A stretch of DNA of 64,000 nucleotides from Utricularia gibba (GCA_002189035.1 NEEC01000012.1:558001-622000); one strand, 5' to 3'. Numbered from the stretch's first letter, positions 48,600-59,500 are shown. Numbers and translations are program-made. The notes: generated from the letters alone by a model not told the origin.

Positions 48600-51560
48600 G
48601 GATATGCCGAGCTAGAAGGGTTCTAAGAGTGTGTATCTAGACGTTATTCTCAAGTAGGCTCGGTATGCATCATCGGCCAATATGAACTATCAAATAGATA
48701 GTTGTGCATTTGGTGAGAAGCTATCTCAACTAATTATCTCATCATGCTCGGATCAGCAGATGTCATATTTATCACATGGTGAAATTGTGATATCTACATA
48801 TTTGATTCTCAAATCAAATTTATTATTATAACAAATAGTAGTATAAACATGTAGTCTAGCCACATATAATAAAGGTTGTGCCACTTCACCAAACTGTCCA
48901 ATATTGAATTCAGTAGGGGTGATGCTAAGAAATCTTATTGTCACCCTCATAGAGATGGCCGCTCCGAGCATTTCAAGTCTCAAAAAATTGAATATTTCTT
49001 GATTCCAAACCTGATATTTTGCAATCCAACGACTTTATGGTATACATAATGGTAACTCTATGAATATTGTAATGCTCTACAATACCAAAAAACACTAAAA
49101 GCCTACAACATGTAAAAACCCTTTAACAATTCTCTTCGACATATCAAAAGTCTCAAATGAAGCAAGATCTCTACTTAAACTATAAAAAATATTATTTGAA
49201 CAGTGATAAATAAAAAAAATGTTTTTATATAAAATCACCTTATCGTGTCCAATAAGATCTAGACTATCTTTGGAAATAAGCAATATATTGTGAGTTATAA
49301 TCGTCTTATCCATAATTGTTGTTACCTTTAATATTTAAGAAGAATAAGTAGTAAATAAAGTGAACTATACTTCAATCGTGAAAAGATTAGTATTTTGAAT
49401 CATAAATCATACGACATGCCTAATTATATAATACATCCGAAAAATGTATACGATATATAAGTGATAGTGTTTGAATTGAACTCCAAGTCCATAATGAAAA
49501 ATGTAATCATAAATCATTTGAAAAACTTAAAAATAATTTCTATTAATAAACCTGTAGAAGTCAAATAGGTTGCCTATAATCTCTTGTCCAATTATGCATC
49601 CTTCACCTAAACTACAATACAAGTTAAAATTACTAAACTCCAATTAAGTACCCCTACTTCTTCATCATTTGCAATTGATGACACATTTTTTCATTGTCTT
49701 TGGATTTCAAAATGGATAATATTATGTTATTAAACTAGTGTTTTATTATTTATTTCCATATTTTAGTCCAAATTGAAACTAAATCTTAGATTTAGCCTTA
49801 ATCTTTGTTGTAATTACTTTCTTTTAGCAATGCAGTATGTTTTGAATGATGCAAATCCCAATGAGCTGAAGTATACAATTGATAAATGAAAAATTTTGCA
49901 ACGTCATTGAATTACGAATTATTCCATCAAAGAAAATTTATAAATTTAATGCAAATTGAAATATAATACAATTATAATTATAGTGATTAAGATTGAAGAT
50001 GAAGAGCAGATGCTTGTTATGTGATTATCAATACATTCAATAGATGTCACGATTAAGATATTTTGTTTGAGCTAGGATTAAAAAATTCGTAATGACATGC
50101 AGAAAGGCAATAAATGAGTAAAAATAGAACTCTATCTAGAATGAGATTAGGTGATGTATTGAGACTCTCAGAAGATGCATGCTTATCTTTAAAACAGTGT
50201 CACTTAAACCACAAATCAAACATTTAATAAACAAATTCTAGGTTTTTACGAACTCTTGTTTTTCCCCTACTCTTTAGTTTACCTCTAATTAGGATTGTTA
50301 AGATGAGTTTCACTACTTCCCCCTCTTGAATCTATTTTGATTTGTTAAGGAAGTGGTGTAATTTATAATTCACAAGGTCAAAGGATCAATTAGCACATTA
50401 CTCCCCTTTTACCCTAAGGTACCCCTAAGTGCTTAACCACTCATGTTTAAGGTAGAGTCATTTTCCTATAATTAAACATTTGAAAATATGTGTTATCTAC
50501 AATGTAGATAGCATAGAAAAGGGGACAAAAGCTGAAAATGTAAGATACCAAATCCAAAAATGACACAAAATGGATTTGGACACGATGAGGGGAGAGAAAA
50601 AATCTCCACCACTTCTAACGACACACCACTTTTTTGGGGAGAAGATTGGGAAGAAAAAATTGCAAGAACCAAGAAGACCAAGAGCAATGGCCTAGGAACA
50701 AAGCTTATTTTTGAAAGCTTTCTTTACCTATGAAGAGTATTACTCCTAGCAGGAGTAGTTTTACCCATTTTGTGCAAATTGTTTACAATTCAATTATTGT
50801 TACTTTTATGCCTCTTTCCTTGTAGTTAAATTGTAAAAAAAGATGTTCATGTTATGTTATGAAAAATTGTATTTTTCTTTAGTATAAGTAGCTAAATACC
50901 TAGCGATGCCTTGCAACTAAAGGAGAATAATATGCTAATCGATTTTTTGACCTTATTAATCATAAATCACACCATTTTCTTAACAATGCACTATAGATCC
51001 CAGAGGAAAAGTGGTAATACTCATCTTTAACAACTCTAATTAAAAATAGATTAAAACTTAGAGGAAAAAAAAGTTTGAATAGACCTAAACTTTTGTTTGT
51101 TAGATAAATTATTCGTAATTTAATTAAGATTATTTTTTTGATAGGTATACAATCTCTGGAAGTCCCAGCACCAGTTTTTTTGAGTTCGACTTTAATCACT
51201 ATACATGTAATTGTTTCATTATTAAGGATGCATTAGGTTTATAAATTTTATTTGATATAGGAATTTACAATTTTATAACGATGTATAAATTTTTCGTTTA
51301 TCAACAATTAAATCCTTATAAGAAAGATAGGATTCATTAACTTTTGTATTAGGGGAAAAAATCACATAAATACTCAATGCAACAATAGAAAAATCATAAC
51401 TTATATAAATAAAATTAATGATGATACTTCAGTGCGAGTAAACATATAAATAAAAATTAATATTAATTATCTTAGTATATCTTGCTGATCTTAATCAAGA
51501 CCAACTTCATCTCCAAACTCATTAACATAATCTCTTCTTCGCATATTAACATTCTTAATG
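48600..51560 (-). pseudogene. PMD pseudogene C-terminal part, split by an LTR-like insertion
   Basis: 48640-48780 matches 8640-8765 of copy 1 (shared GGCCAATATGA, CTATCAAATA, TCATCAT), and 49560-49690 matches 9690-9810. The match resumes at 51345-51560 with 9855-10060 (TTGTATTAGGGGAAAAAAT, CCAAACTC.TAAACATAATC). Only scattered PMD residues can be read. The N-terminal part is not present to the right. Confidence 0.6.
49690..51335. repeat. LTR-like repeat inserted in the PMD pseudogene, copy ii
   Basis: About 1.65 kb absent from copy 1 at the homologous point. The right end (51230-51325) matches the right end of copy i (12710-12790). It contains a TTCGACTTTAATCACTATA segment near the end and a purine-rich stretch at 50570-50700, as in Gypsy LTRs. 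No coding sequence. Confidence 0.5.
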
Positions 51561-52203
51561 AGTGGATGGGGAGAAGTCTAATTTTCCCATCTCCCACATA
51601 AAGTAGACTACAAAACCATTTTTACTTAAAAGTGCATGTCTAGTGTTGTATATGACTGTCATCTTGGTAGAGTAGTCTTCTACAAATAATTGAAAAATAG
51701 TCCTATTTTTTAAAAAAATAATTATTTTATATTCAATTTGTATTTAAAATTAAAATTTAATGTTATTTTTATATTATTAATATCAATTACATGTAAATTT
51801 AAAATTATAGTTTAATATATTATAGATAAAATGTTATTCATATAATATAAATATAAGAATACATATAGGTATTATACATATTGTTTTCGTAAAATTATAA
51901 ATATATTACGTTTTTGGGAACATATTAATTATTTTTATTATATATATTGAGAAAAGTTGGATTATTTAGTTATAATTTGTATGACTACTTGACTAATCAA
52001 TTTTTTGCAGAAGGGTAATTTGCTAAAAATCTATGTACATGACATTGGCTAGCGGTAATTATGGTGTGACAGATCCTTCCTTGCAAATTGGAAATTGGAA
52101 TAATAATAGAGCGTGTAGTGGCTTTATGAGTTGGTCGTCTGCGGCTGTTATATTAAATGACCGTTGCTGCTGTCTTGTTTACTTCTTCTCTTCATCTCGG
52201 ATT
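51561..52203. other. AT-rich spacer, then promoter region of MIR171
   Basis: No gene. GC content rises at about 52030. TATATTAAA (52148) is an alternative TATA candidate. Confidence 0.4.
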
Positions 52204-52210
52204 TATTTAA
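52204..52210 (+). promoter_or_regulatory. Candidate TATA box of MIR171
   Basis: TATTTAA about 75 bp before the predicted hairpin base, followed by CT-rich sequence typical of plant transcription starts. Confidence 0.35.
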
Positions 52211-52280
52211 GAGGGTTTCCACCTTCTACTCTCCTCTTCTCTTCTCCTGAGCTGCTTCTGCTGCCTCCAGCAATGCTTCC

Positions 52281-52428
52281 TGAAATGGTCATGAAGATGT
52301 TGGCCCGACTCACTCAAACCTGTACAGTGTACTGTAGAGTATCGCGTAGTGTACAAGAGTGTATGTATGTACGCCTGCTGCTGCCGTGATTTTGATTGAG
52401 CCGTGCCAATATCTTGCTGATCTTTTCA
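52281..52428 (+). ncRNA. MIR171: MIR171 microRNA precursor
   Basis: The 21-nt mature sequence lies on the 3' arm at 52393-52413 and reads TGATTGAGCC then GTGCCAATATC, identical to a widely conserved miR171 form. The 5' arm 52296-52316 (GATGTTGGCC...CACTCA) pairs with it with few mismatches (AGATGTTGG against CCAATATCT) and is the expected star strand. TGAAA (52281) and TTTCA (52424) extend the stem. The loop is about 76 nt. Plant miR171 directs cleavage of GRAS-domain HAM/SCL6 mRNAs, controlling meristem maintenance and branching. Flanking ORFs on either strand have no recognised family and probably lie in the primary transcript or its surroundings. Confidence 0.93.
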
Positions 52429-53082
52429 CCACATTATCGATGCCCAGAAAACTAATGGGCGACTTTTCGTTTTGGCTTTCGGGTCGAACATGGGTTCCCT
52501 TCTCCTTCACCCCAGACTCCTCCCTCATGCACAGTGTCTGCAGAGAGGGAGAGGGAGGAAGAAGACGACGAGCTCCCTTGCTTCTTCTCCTGTTCGTCGC
52601 TAGCACAACCTGCAAACACGATGAACACATTATCTATCTAATAAACCGTTTTTCTGATTTGGGATATGCATCCATCCTGGTTTCGTGTAGTATGTTGAGG
52701 GAGAAGAAAGACTCAACCAAACCCCAAGTGAAACGAAACAGGCGGGGAGACAGGAGCAGCAAAGATTTAGCCTTTTTGGCAAGGTGGTGGGCAGAAACCA
52801 GAAAGGCCTGCCTCTCTTTCCCCACCCCACGGAGTGTGCATCCAACAACTACAAAAAGGGAGGTGGGGGATATCCGTTTTTGAGAGACATGATGGAGACA
52901 GAGTCTTACAGCGACAGTGATAGTGGTGGTGCAAAAGGGGAAGAAGGTCCCCAGCCCCAGGCCTAATGAGACGTGCGACAAGGGAAGAAATAAGTCTGTC
53001 AAGGGTTAGCTGTGGAAGTAAATGGCTGACTGCCGTCCATAAATGAAAATATGAACTCACTCCCCTTCCCCTCGGCTCTACG

Positions 53083-53106
53083 CTCTTCTCTTCTCTTCTC
53101 TTCTCT
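53083..53106 (+). repeat. (TCTTC)n pentanucleotide microsatellite
   Basis: About five CTTCT units, adjacent to GC-balanced noncoding DNA downstream of MIR171. Confidence 0.85.
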
Positions 53107-54110
53107 CTCGATTCCACACATGCTAACTAGAAAACAACCTATTTTGGCGTGCAGTCAGCAATATCACAACCCTCTAATTACATTGAAAACTAGCAATAAA
53201 TGTGCACCCCAAGTACAATATCGCAGCACACCAAAACTTTTTTCAATGGAGAAAGAAAAGATGAACTTCTCTCTTGTCAAGAGTAAATCCTATGTGGTAC
53301 CGGTTGCTACAGAGTAATGTGACAATACTGGACTAACAACCCAACCCATCATGCTCTACTATACTGGTATGATAGTATTTCGGAAATGAGTTTACGTATC
53401 ATAACTTTCAAAGGATAAGATAGAATAGGTAACAAAATGAGAGAACGAAAAAAAGGGAATTTGCTTCTCATTGAAGTTCTCTAAGCATACGAGGCAAATA
53501 GGGTTCTTCAGAGCTTCTTGTAATTTTTTAAGTTTATAGTGGATTGTGTTCTAATGTATGAGCCCCAATGATTTTTCTAGTTTTTTCCGAATTACTACTC
53601 TTGTCCGAATTACTACTCTTGTCCTTGCAATCCATAAACCCTACTGGATTTGTTTCCAGGACACCAGAACTTACGCTTCACGGAATTTGACGGCCGCATC
53701 TATTGAAAAGAGTTTTGGTCCTTTGGGATTTTTGACGACTTTTGCTGTGAGCATTGAAATTGTTGGAAGTCTTTGTAGAATGTTGTTAAACTCAAAAACA
53801 GATTGTGTTTATATTCAAACAGAAATTTATAGAGTTGAGGATTCATTAACAATAAATGAAGTTACTTATTTGATAACCCTAAAACCCTAATCTCGAGTTG
53901 GGCTATATGCCCTTTGGCTTTTAGGCGCTAAGTCCAATCTGCCCTAGCGGTTTTGGGCCAGAAAACCGGATAAAATTTTGGATAAGATTCAAGCCCGAAA
54001 TCTTTTAGGAATAGGTCGAGCCGGCCCAAACGCTTGGGCTTCGACTTTCATCTCTACTTGTAGGGCTACCTTTGCAGGTTTTTGTGGATTAAGCTTCTGG
54101 GATTCTATAC
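53107..54110. other. Spacer with a hAT-like terminal sequence
   Basis: 53560-53620 holds an exact ~18-bp tandem duplication (ACTACTCTTGTCCGAATT type). 53895-54056 is rich in GGGC/GCCC motifs and ends GACTTTCATCTCTA, like the right terminus of the MITE at 10870-11421 (AACTTTCATCTCTG). It may be a related fragment. No gene recognised. Confidence 0.4.
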
Positions 54111-54348
54111 TGGGCCAAGAGACCTGATGCTTGGGCCTAAGGATAATAAGGCCTCTTTCATAATCTGAAATTGAATGAGGGTTACTTCTCCTGGAATGAG
54201 CAGAGGCAGCGCGGCAGTCTTCTTCGTCGGTCATATCTTTTTGGTTCTTCGATGCTTCATCATCCGCTAGCATCTGTTTCTGGCGTCTTTCTCTAAGTCT
54301 GTGCTTCCTTCTGTTTTCCTCTCGTTTCAAATCCTCAAGCTTTAGTGT
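53989..54348 (-). other. Unassigned open frame, charged product
   Basis: Minus-strand frame without an ATG at its head: LEDLKREENRRKHRLRERRQ, KDMTDEEDC and RGLIILRPKHQVSW. It ends within the hAT-like sequence. The composition (basic helical, then acidic) looks protein-like, and it could be an exon of a broken or unrecognised gene divergent from RLP24. I do not recognise a family. Confidence 0.2.
54111..54137. promoter_or_regulatory. Site II motifs upstream of RLP24
   Basis: TGGGCC at 54111 and TTGGGCC at 54131, about 290 bp before the RLP24 start. Such motifs are typical of plant ribosome-biogenesis genes. Confidence 0.45.
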
Positions 54349-54421
54349 GTGACCGCAAAACTAGATTCGATTCATTTTTTTGTGTTCAAGGATTTAGTTT
54401 GCTTGTTTCAAACAAACAAAA

Positions 54422-55489
54422 ATGAGATTGGAGAAGTGCTGGTTCTGTTCCTCGACAATATATCCTGGGCATGGCATTCAATACGTTCGCAATGATGCAA
54501 AGGTTCGAGTTTTTAACCTTGAACGTTTGTTTGTTCGTTTGTTTCCCTGCAGCAATTCGTTTGGTGTGGTGTGAAATTTTAAATTTTTATCATGCATCTT
54601 GTTAGTGCCATTGAAGCTTTTCATTTTCTTTGCGAAATCTTATTCAGCCTTTTCTCTTTGAAAAGACTATGCTAGGTATGTTGGTGATATTTTTATCCTG
54701 TTAAGAATGTGTTTCTCATTGAAATTGCCGAAGATGGATAATTTTTCCGAAAGAATATTCTTGTAGCTCGTTTCTATGTCAAACCCTCGAGATGGTTTCG
54801 TTCTCTGTTTTTTCTAATGTTTTTATGTTCACTAGAGAGTTACATTTCCTGAATTACGCAGCCTAGTTTTGGTTTCACAGATCTTTAGATTTTGTCGCTC
54901 AAAATGTCACAAGAACTTCAAGATGAAGAGGAATCCTCGAAAAGTGCAATGGACTAAAGCTTACAGAAGGTTGCATGGGAAGGACATGACCCAGGTAAGT
55001 CTGCTTATCACCTTTTTAATTTTTCCTGCTCTCGGTTAGCTACTGCAGCAGCACCTAACAAGTATCTTGCTCCTACTTGGAATTATAAGGATGCTACATT
55101 TGAGTTTGAGAGGAAGAGGAATCGACCCGAAAGATATGATAGGAATGTGGTGGAGAACACTCTCAGTGCCATTAAAAAGATCGACAAAGTTAGAGTGGAT
55201 AGAGAGGCCAGACACCATGCCAATAGGTTTGTTTATCTTAGCTCCTTGCCAATTCATCTTGATAATCTTCTCTGGATGGCAACCATATCAGCATCTGTTT
55301 GCTTCTTTTTTTTGTGACAGAATGAAAGGAAAGAAAGCACAGCTACGGGATGAGGCAGTCAAAGAGCTACAGGAGAGCATACACATCGTAAAAGCTCCTG
55401 CGGCAATCCAGAAGGATCCATTAACCTCAGAAAAGATCAAAGCCTTGGCTCCAGCTCCGCAATCCGATGTTGAAAGGATGGAGGAGTAA
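54422..55489 (+). CDS. RLP24: Ribosome biogenesis protein RLP24 (ribosomal L24e-like)
   Basis: Nucleolar assembly factor of the large ribosomal subunit, a paralogue of eL24 that holds its place on pre-60S particles until exchanged in the cytoplasm. Exons 54422-54502, 54881-54994, 55090-55226 and 55321-55489, GT-AG and in phase, 166 residues. The N-terminal L24e zinc ribbon has C6, C9, C32 and C36 (CWFC, CRSKC) within [20 protein letters not shown] and [20 protein letters not shown], then [19 protein letters not shown]24-specific features follow: [31 protein letters not shown] and a basic, Gln/Glu-rich C-terminal tail absent from eL24. The exon 3 acceptor (AATTATAAG) has a weak pyrimidine tract but is fixed by phase and homology. 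No frameshift. Confidence 0.95.
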
Positions 55490-55918
55490 TCATTTTCATT
55501 TTTGCAGGCGGTGCATGTCATGCGACTATTGTTTGTGTTGAACAAATGTTTTCTTTCTCTCATCTCTGGTGTTTGCTTACTTTAGCTCTGGTTTGAGTAC
55601 GGTTCGCCAAGTCCACCAAATTATGTCGTATGCTTTTATAGAGATCTCATCCCAAAGTTGTGTTTTTGCTTGGTATCAAAGTAAAGCCACAGGCTGTGAT
55701 ATCGTTAAGCCGCCTATCCACAGGGTGTGATTTGGAAGTGCAGGAACAGTGCAATCGATCAAGGGAAAGAAAGATAAAAGTCTTGGATGTATGAATAAAC
55801 TGTCGACTGGTTTCAACTCATCTTCTACTCTTGGGTATCCAGAACTTGGTTGGACATCTAGAGGTGAAGAATTTCTAATCCTGCTTCTTCTGATGTTATT
55901 ACACAAGAATTGTAGTGA
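55490..55918. other. Convergent 3' regions of RLP24 and ARID-HMG
   Basis: GC-balanced 3' UTR and spacer. No gene or repeat recognised. Confidence 0.4.
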
Positions 55919-57501
55919 TTACAGCTTCCCCACCATCAACTTCTCCCTATACTCCTTCATTTCCTTCTGGTACCTTTCTTTGTCCTTCAAGCCATAGTTC
56001 TGGTATACCTGCAAGACGGAAGGGCGGATGGGATCAATCTGGTTTCCATTAGAATCCAAAAGGCCCCCGGGGGTGGACTGACTCACCACTCTCTCTTCAG
56101 GGGTGAGGCTGTTCCAAGACTCGCCGATCATTTTGGTGAACTCCCTCTCCCTGTTGGGATACAGGGACTTGAGCATGGAATGCTTCTCAGCAAAGAAGAA
56201 GTTGTAGCCGCTCCGGTTAGGCTTGGGGCGGCCGGGATCACTCGCCCGCCTCTTCCTGGAGCGGCGGCCCGCCTTCTGATGCTGCGCCTGGTACGGCACG
56301 ATGGCGGTGCAGCCCGGAGGGGCGGAGGAAGGGGTGGAAGAAGCCTTGTGGTCTGGATGGTACAGGACTCCCTTCAAGGTCTCGTTCCCCAGCCTCACCG
56401 ACACCAGGTATCCGCAGTCGAACTTGCCGTCGATGGTCCCTAGTGCATCCAAACAAGGTGACCCTGTGGAACCAGGAACCAACCCAATGTGCACCATGTA
56501 TGTATGTATGTATGTATGATGGCAATGCACATTTACTCATTCATCATTTAAAAATGGCAAGCCACCATTGCTTATTAGCAAGTATTATTGGGAAGGAAGG
56601 AAGGTATTTGTGGCAGGGAAATTAAATGACGTGTTCCATAAGGCCTAATTACCATTCTACCCCCCCGTAGCGCTCCTCCTATTCAATGTTTAGTAACTAA
56701 CCAAAGACGACGGCGGATGCCAAACCAGCAAACAACACAAGATTACACCAACCCACGACGCGAGCCCAGCGCAGACATGCCACAGCCACAGCCACAGCCA
56801 CAGCCACAGCACGCGGCCGCCTTTCTCCTCCTCCTAATTCTAAGGTGCTCCCGACCGAGGGAAAAACTCATAAAAAAGGAACACATTTCCTTGACACCCA
56901 GTTGCTAGTAATAGTTCCTATCTGTAAACAACCCCTTTCTTGAAAATACGGCATTAAGTGCTGCAGTGTGGAGGATTGCAAAATGGGGAAGCGAACAAGT
57001 TGAGAGTGTACCTGAGATTTGATTGCTCAGCACTGGGGTTGGGGTTGGAGGACGGGACTGCGACCGGAGAAAGTAGAGGAGCTCGTAGCGGTACAGAAGA
57101 GTGTGATAGTGCTTCCGCAGAGCATAGGAGGCACTCGTAGTCGTCGGTGAGAAGTCGAACACGGAGCTGATTTCTCTCCATTTCTTCTCACTCACCACCT
57201 TATCGTATCCCCTCTTTTGGTAACCTCCATGTACAGAAGATGCAGGTTCAGCTCCTTGCCTCCAATCACCGGAATCCTGATGCGGAGCCATTAGCTAAAA
57301 TCAGTCAAATGTATCGACCAGGGAGGGATTGGACGGGGGGAGTAGGGCTTACAGAAACTTGGAGCCCAGAGAAAAATGGAAGCTTCTGAGAGTGTTCATA
57401 AAGAGAGTAGAGTCGGCGACGACTTCTTCATGGGCGGCGAGGGGGACGCCATTGACGGCGGCGGCGGCGGCGGCGGTGGTGATTTCCTTCTCCGGCGACA
57501 T
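55919..57501 (-). CDS. ARID-HMG box DNA-binding protein (HMGB9/10/11/15 type), one frameshift
   Basis: Plant-specific architecture: N-terminal ARID/BRIGHT domain plus C-terminal HMG box; nuclear, AT-rich or bent-DNA binding, with known roles in pollen. Exons on the minus strand: 57501-57353, 57276-57012, 56463-56087 and 56008-55919. ARID: IPVIGGKELNLHLLYMEV, then GYDKVVSEKKWREISSVFDF, SASYALRKHYHTLLYRYE. A middle region GTIDGKFDCGYLVSVRLGNE leads to a basic stretch (RRSRKRRA). HMG box: PKPNRSGYNFFFAEKHSML, EFTKMIGESWNSLTPEE, then KDKERYQKEMKEYREKL. Exon 2 is one base short: TKRGGYDK needs five G and four are present (+ strand CCCC 57209-57212). With that base the product is 293 residues. The last intron (78 nt, 56086-56009) is stop-free and a multiple of three, but splits the HMG box at EERV-VYQ, so removal is required for a normal box. 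Confidence 0.92.
56496..56519. repeat. (ATGT)n microsatellite in intron 2 of the ARID-HMG gene
   Basis: About six ATGT units, 30-50 bp upstream (in minus-strand terms) of the exon 3 acceptor at 56464. Confidence 0.85.
56780..56810. repeat. (CACAGC)n hexanucleotide repeat in intron 2 of the ARID-HMG gene
   Basis: Five CACAGC/CAGCCA units. In a plus-strand frame it would code for Gln-Pro, but it lies in intron 2. Confidence 0.8.
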
Positions 57502-59500
57502 GAGATGGGATGGATTATTATGTGCGTGTTGGGAAAATGCAAAGATAAGCCTGGTAATTAAGGAAGCAAAAATGTGTGTATATATGTGGACTTAGAGAGG
57601 GGGAAAGGGAAAAGAAATGAAGGCCGTTAGGGAGGGAGTGTAAAAAGCTTGGCTTTTTCTTACCAACCAGAATTAATCATACCCAAATCTCAATGCTCTT
57701 TTTTTGTGTAAGGAAATCAATGGCTGAAATCATTCAAATTTCCCATTGGCCAAGTCTTAATCAACGCTTCAGATTCTCGCTTTTCCATGGACGTCGGGGG
57801 CAACACCCCCCCCACCCCAACTCTGTACCAGTCTCCTACGTACCCTCCACACCCTGACAGGAAAAATGAAGAGCAACGGGCGGGTTGGATCCTTGAGAAC
57901 CAGTTTTGCAAGTTAAGATTCAAGCTTTCCAACCTTATCTGTGAGAGAGAGACAGAGGTGTGTCGATGAGGGCCAACCATACGAAAAAGAAAGCATTATT
58001 ATTCTCTTGTGATGGGGTTGGGTTCTCCATGAGCTTGCTGGGTGTACGCACACACACTACATGTGAAAAGGCTGCAACCCTCTCACCCATCTTTCTATCA
58101 ATCAACTCTTTGAGACGAAAATCACTTGTACATGGAGGAGGGCGTGTCGCATGCTGATTAGAAGTCCTCTTGGAATGACACGGTACATGTCCCCTCCTCC
58201 TCCTCCTCCTCCCTGTTCTGGTTTCTTCCCTATGAATGAGTTGCTTTGCTCGTTGCATAGGGAAGAGGAATTGGAATGGGAATGGCAAGGCATATACCGA
58301 ACGTCCATATGAGCAATTAATGCTGCAATACTTTCTTTGGCTGTATTGACATCACAGCAAGATTCTTGAGTACCAAAATCCCTGTGTGGGTTCACCCACA
58401 CTTCACACAAAAAAGCAGCTTTATGCAGTGGGGGAGCTTGTTCCTATTGGTGGAGTATTAAATCCTCTGTACAATCTACACCATTTGCGCGGTTTGATCA
58501 CAACCCATCGCAATCTCGCCATCCCTGTACCTTGAGAGCGGGTATTCCTTACCCGCTCACGCTGGCTGGAATACCCCAAGAGTGGGGATCTGTTGTTGGG
58601 ATTAACTAAAAAGAAAGCATTCATTTCATTCCTAAATGAAGAGAGATGGAGGGGCGAGGAGGAGACTAGGAAGTTGCAAAATGGAAAGCTGACCAGAAAC
58701 CATGAATAAGACAGTGACAGATCAGTTTTGGTTATCTTCAATGTCTCCGTTCCAGTTGGAAAGGAGAAATGGGCTCCCCTCAGTGATTCTTTGGGACCTA
58801 CTTAAGGGAACCACACCAACCCAAACCGAACAAAGCATTTAAGGCACCTCAACCCGCTCCCCATTCATTTATCGACAGGGCCTCTTCATACAACGCAAAT
58901 TTTGTCAAGTGAAGCACTCAACAACCGAGGAATGTAGCTAATTTGGCCATTCAAATGATGAACAGGAGCTCAAGCTAAACCTAAATGACTGAACTGGGTA
59001 CGATCGATGCAAAATGGTGGACCTGCGAACAGGGAAACTCCTAATCCACGTACCCTGTTGCAAATAAGATCCTTGATTCAAGAAGCAGGCATACGCATGT
59101 TATAGGGGGTTCAACGGATTCCGAAATTCCCCTCATTCAGAAACCCTCATTCGCTCATAGCTCAACAACCAAAGCTCGAATCAAACCATGATCCATTTGA
59201 TATCATCATGAAAAGCAGGCGAACCACCGCGTCCGTAGGCGCGATCGCCGCCTCATCATTATGCGATTCAGATTTCCTTCTCTTCTCTGGTGCTTGTCTC
59301 CGATGCCCGGCGGAGGTTACACGGTGTTTAAAGAAGACCACTAAAACAAAGATTAGTTGTAGATTAGCAGGGGGAAGGGGGTGCAGAAGTTCAGTATGAT
59401 TCAGGCCCAATTCCCCAATTTTCGCAGGCGGTGGGCCGCTCCATATCCAAATCCTGAATCTGTTCCCTGATGGTGCCATCTCGCAGCCACCTCATCAAAT
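57502..59500. other. GC-balanced noncoding region, upstream of ARID-HMG
   Basis: No ORF matches a family I recognise. The composition differs from the AT-rich spacers, so an unrecognised noncoding transcript or gene end is possible. Contains a (TCC)n tract at 58193-58213 and small hairpins at 58383-58400 (GTGTGGG-TTCA-CCCACAC) and 58536-58558. Confidence 0.35.
58536..58575. repeat. Nested inverted repeats
   Basis: GAGCGGGTA (58536) pairs perfectly with TACCCGCTC (58550) across a five-base loop. GGTATTCC (58541) also pairs with GGAATACC (58568), so two alternative stems compete. Confidence 0.6.

Larger units (their letters stand above)
40540..51560. mobile_element. MULE-PMD element, copy 2, with nested insertions
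   Basis: Contains a colinear plus-strand MULE transposase pseudogene (40540-41167 and 47401-48425) and a convergent minus-strand PMD C-terminal pseudogene (48600-49690 and 51340-51560). Each part matches the corresponding part of copy 1 at the nucleotide level. A Copia element splits the transposase and an LTR-like repeat splits the PMD gene. Terminal inverted repeats and the PMD N-terminus were not found. Confidence 0.7.

Noticed and set aside
52310-53117. Several overlapping ORFs of 60-174 codons on both strands
   Set aside because: They overlap the MIR171 hairpin and its surroundings, conflict with each other, and show no domain.
53558-53890. 110-codon frame downstream of MIR171
   Set aside because: Begins in a short tandem duplication and resembles no family; neighbouring sequence is repeat-like.
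56180-56443. Plus-strand frame across the HMG gene
   Set aside because: Antisense shadow of the basic region of the ARID-HMG exon 3.
58102-58741. Minus-strand frames with plausible-looking residues
   Set aside because: No splice-consistent gene could be built and no family recognised; codon content follows local GC and a (TCC)n tract.
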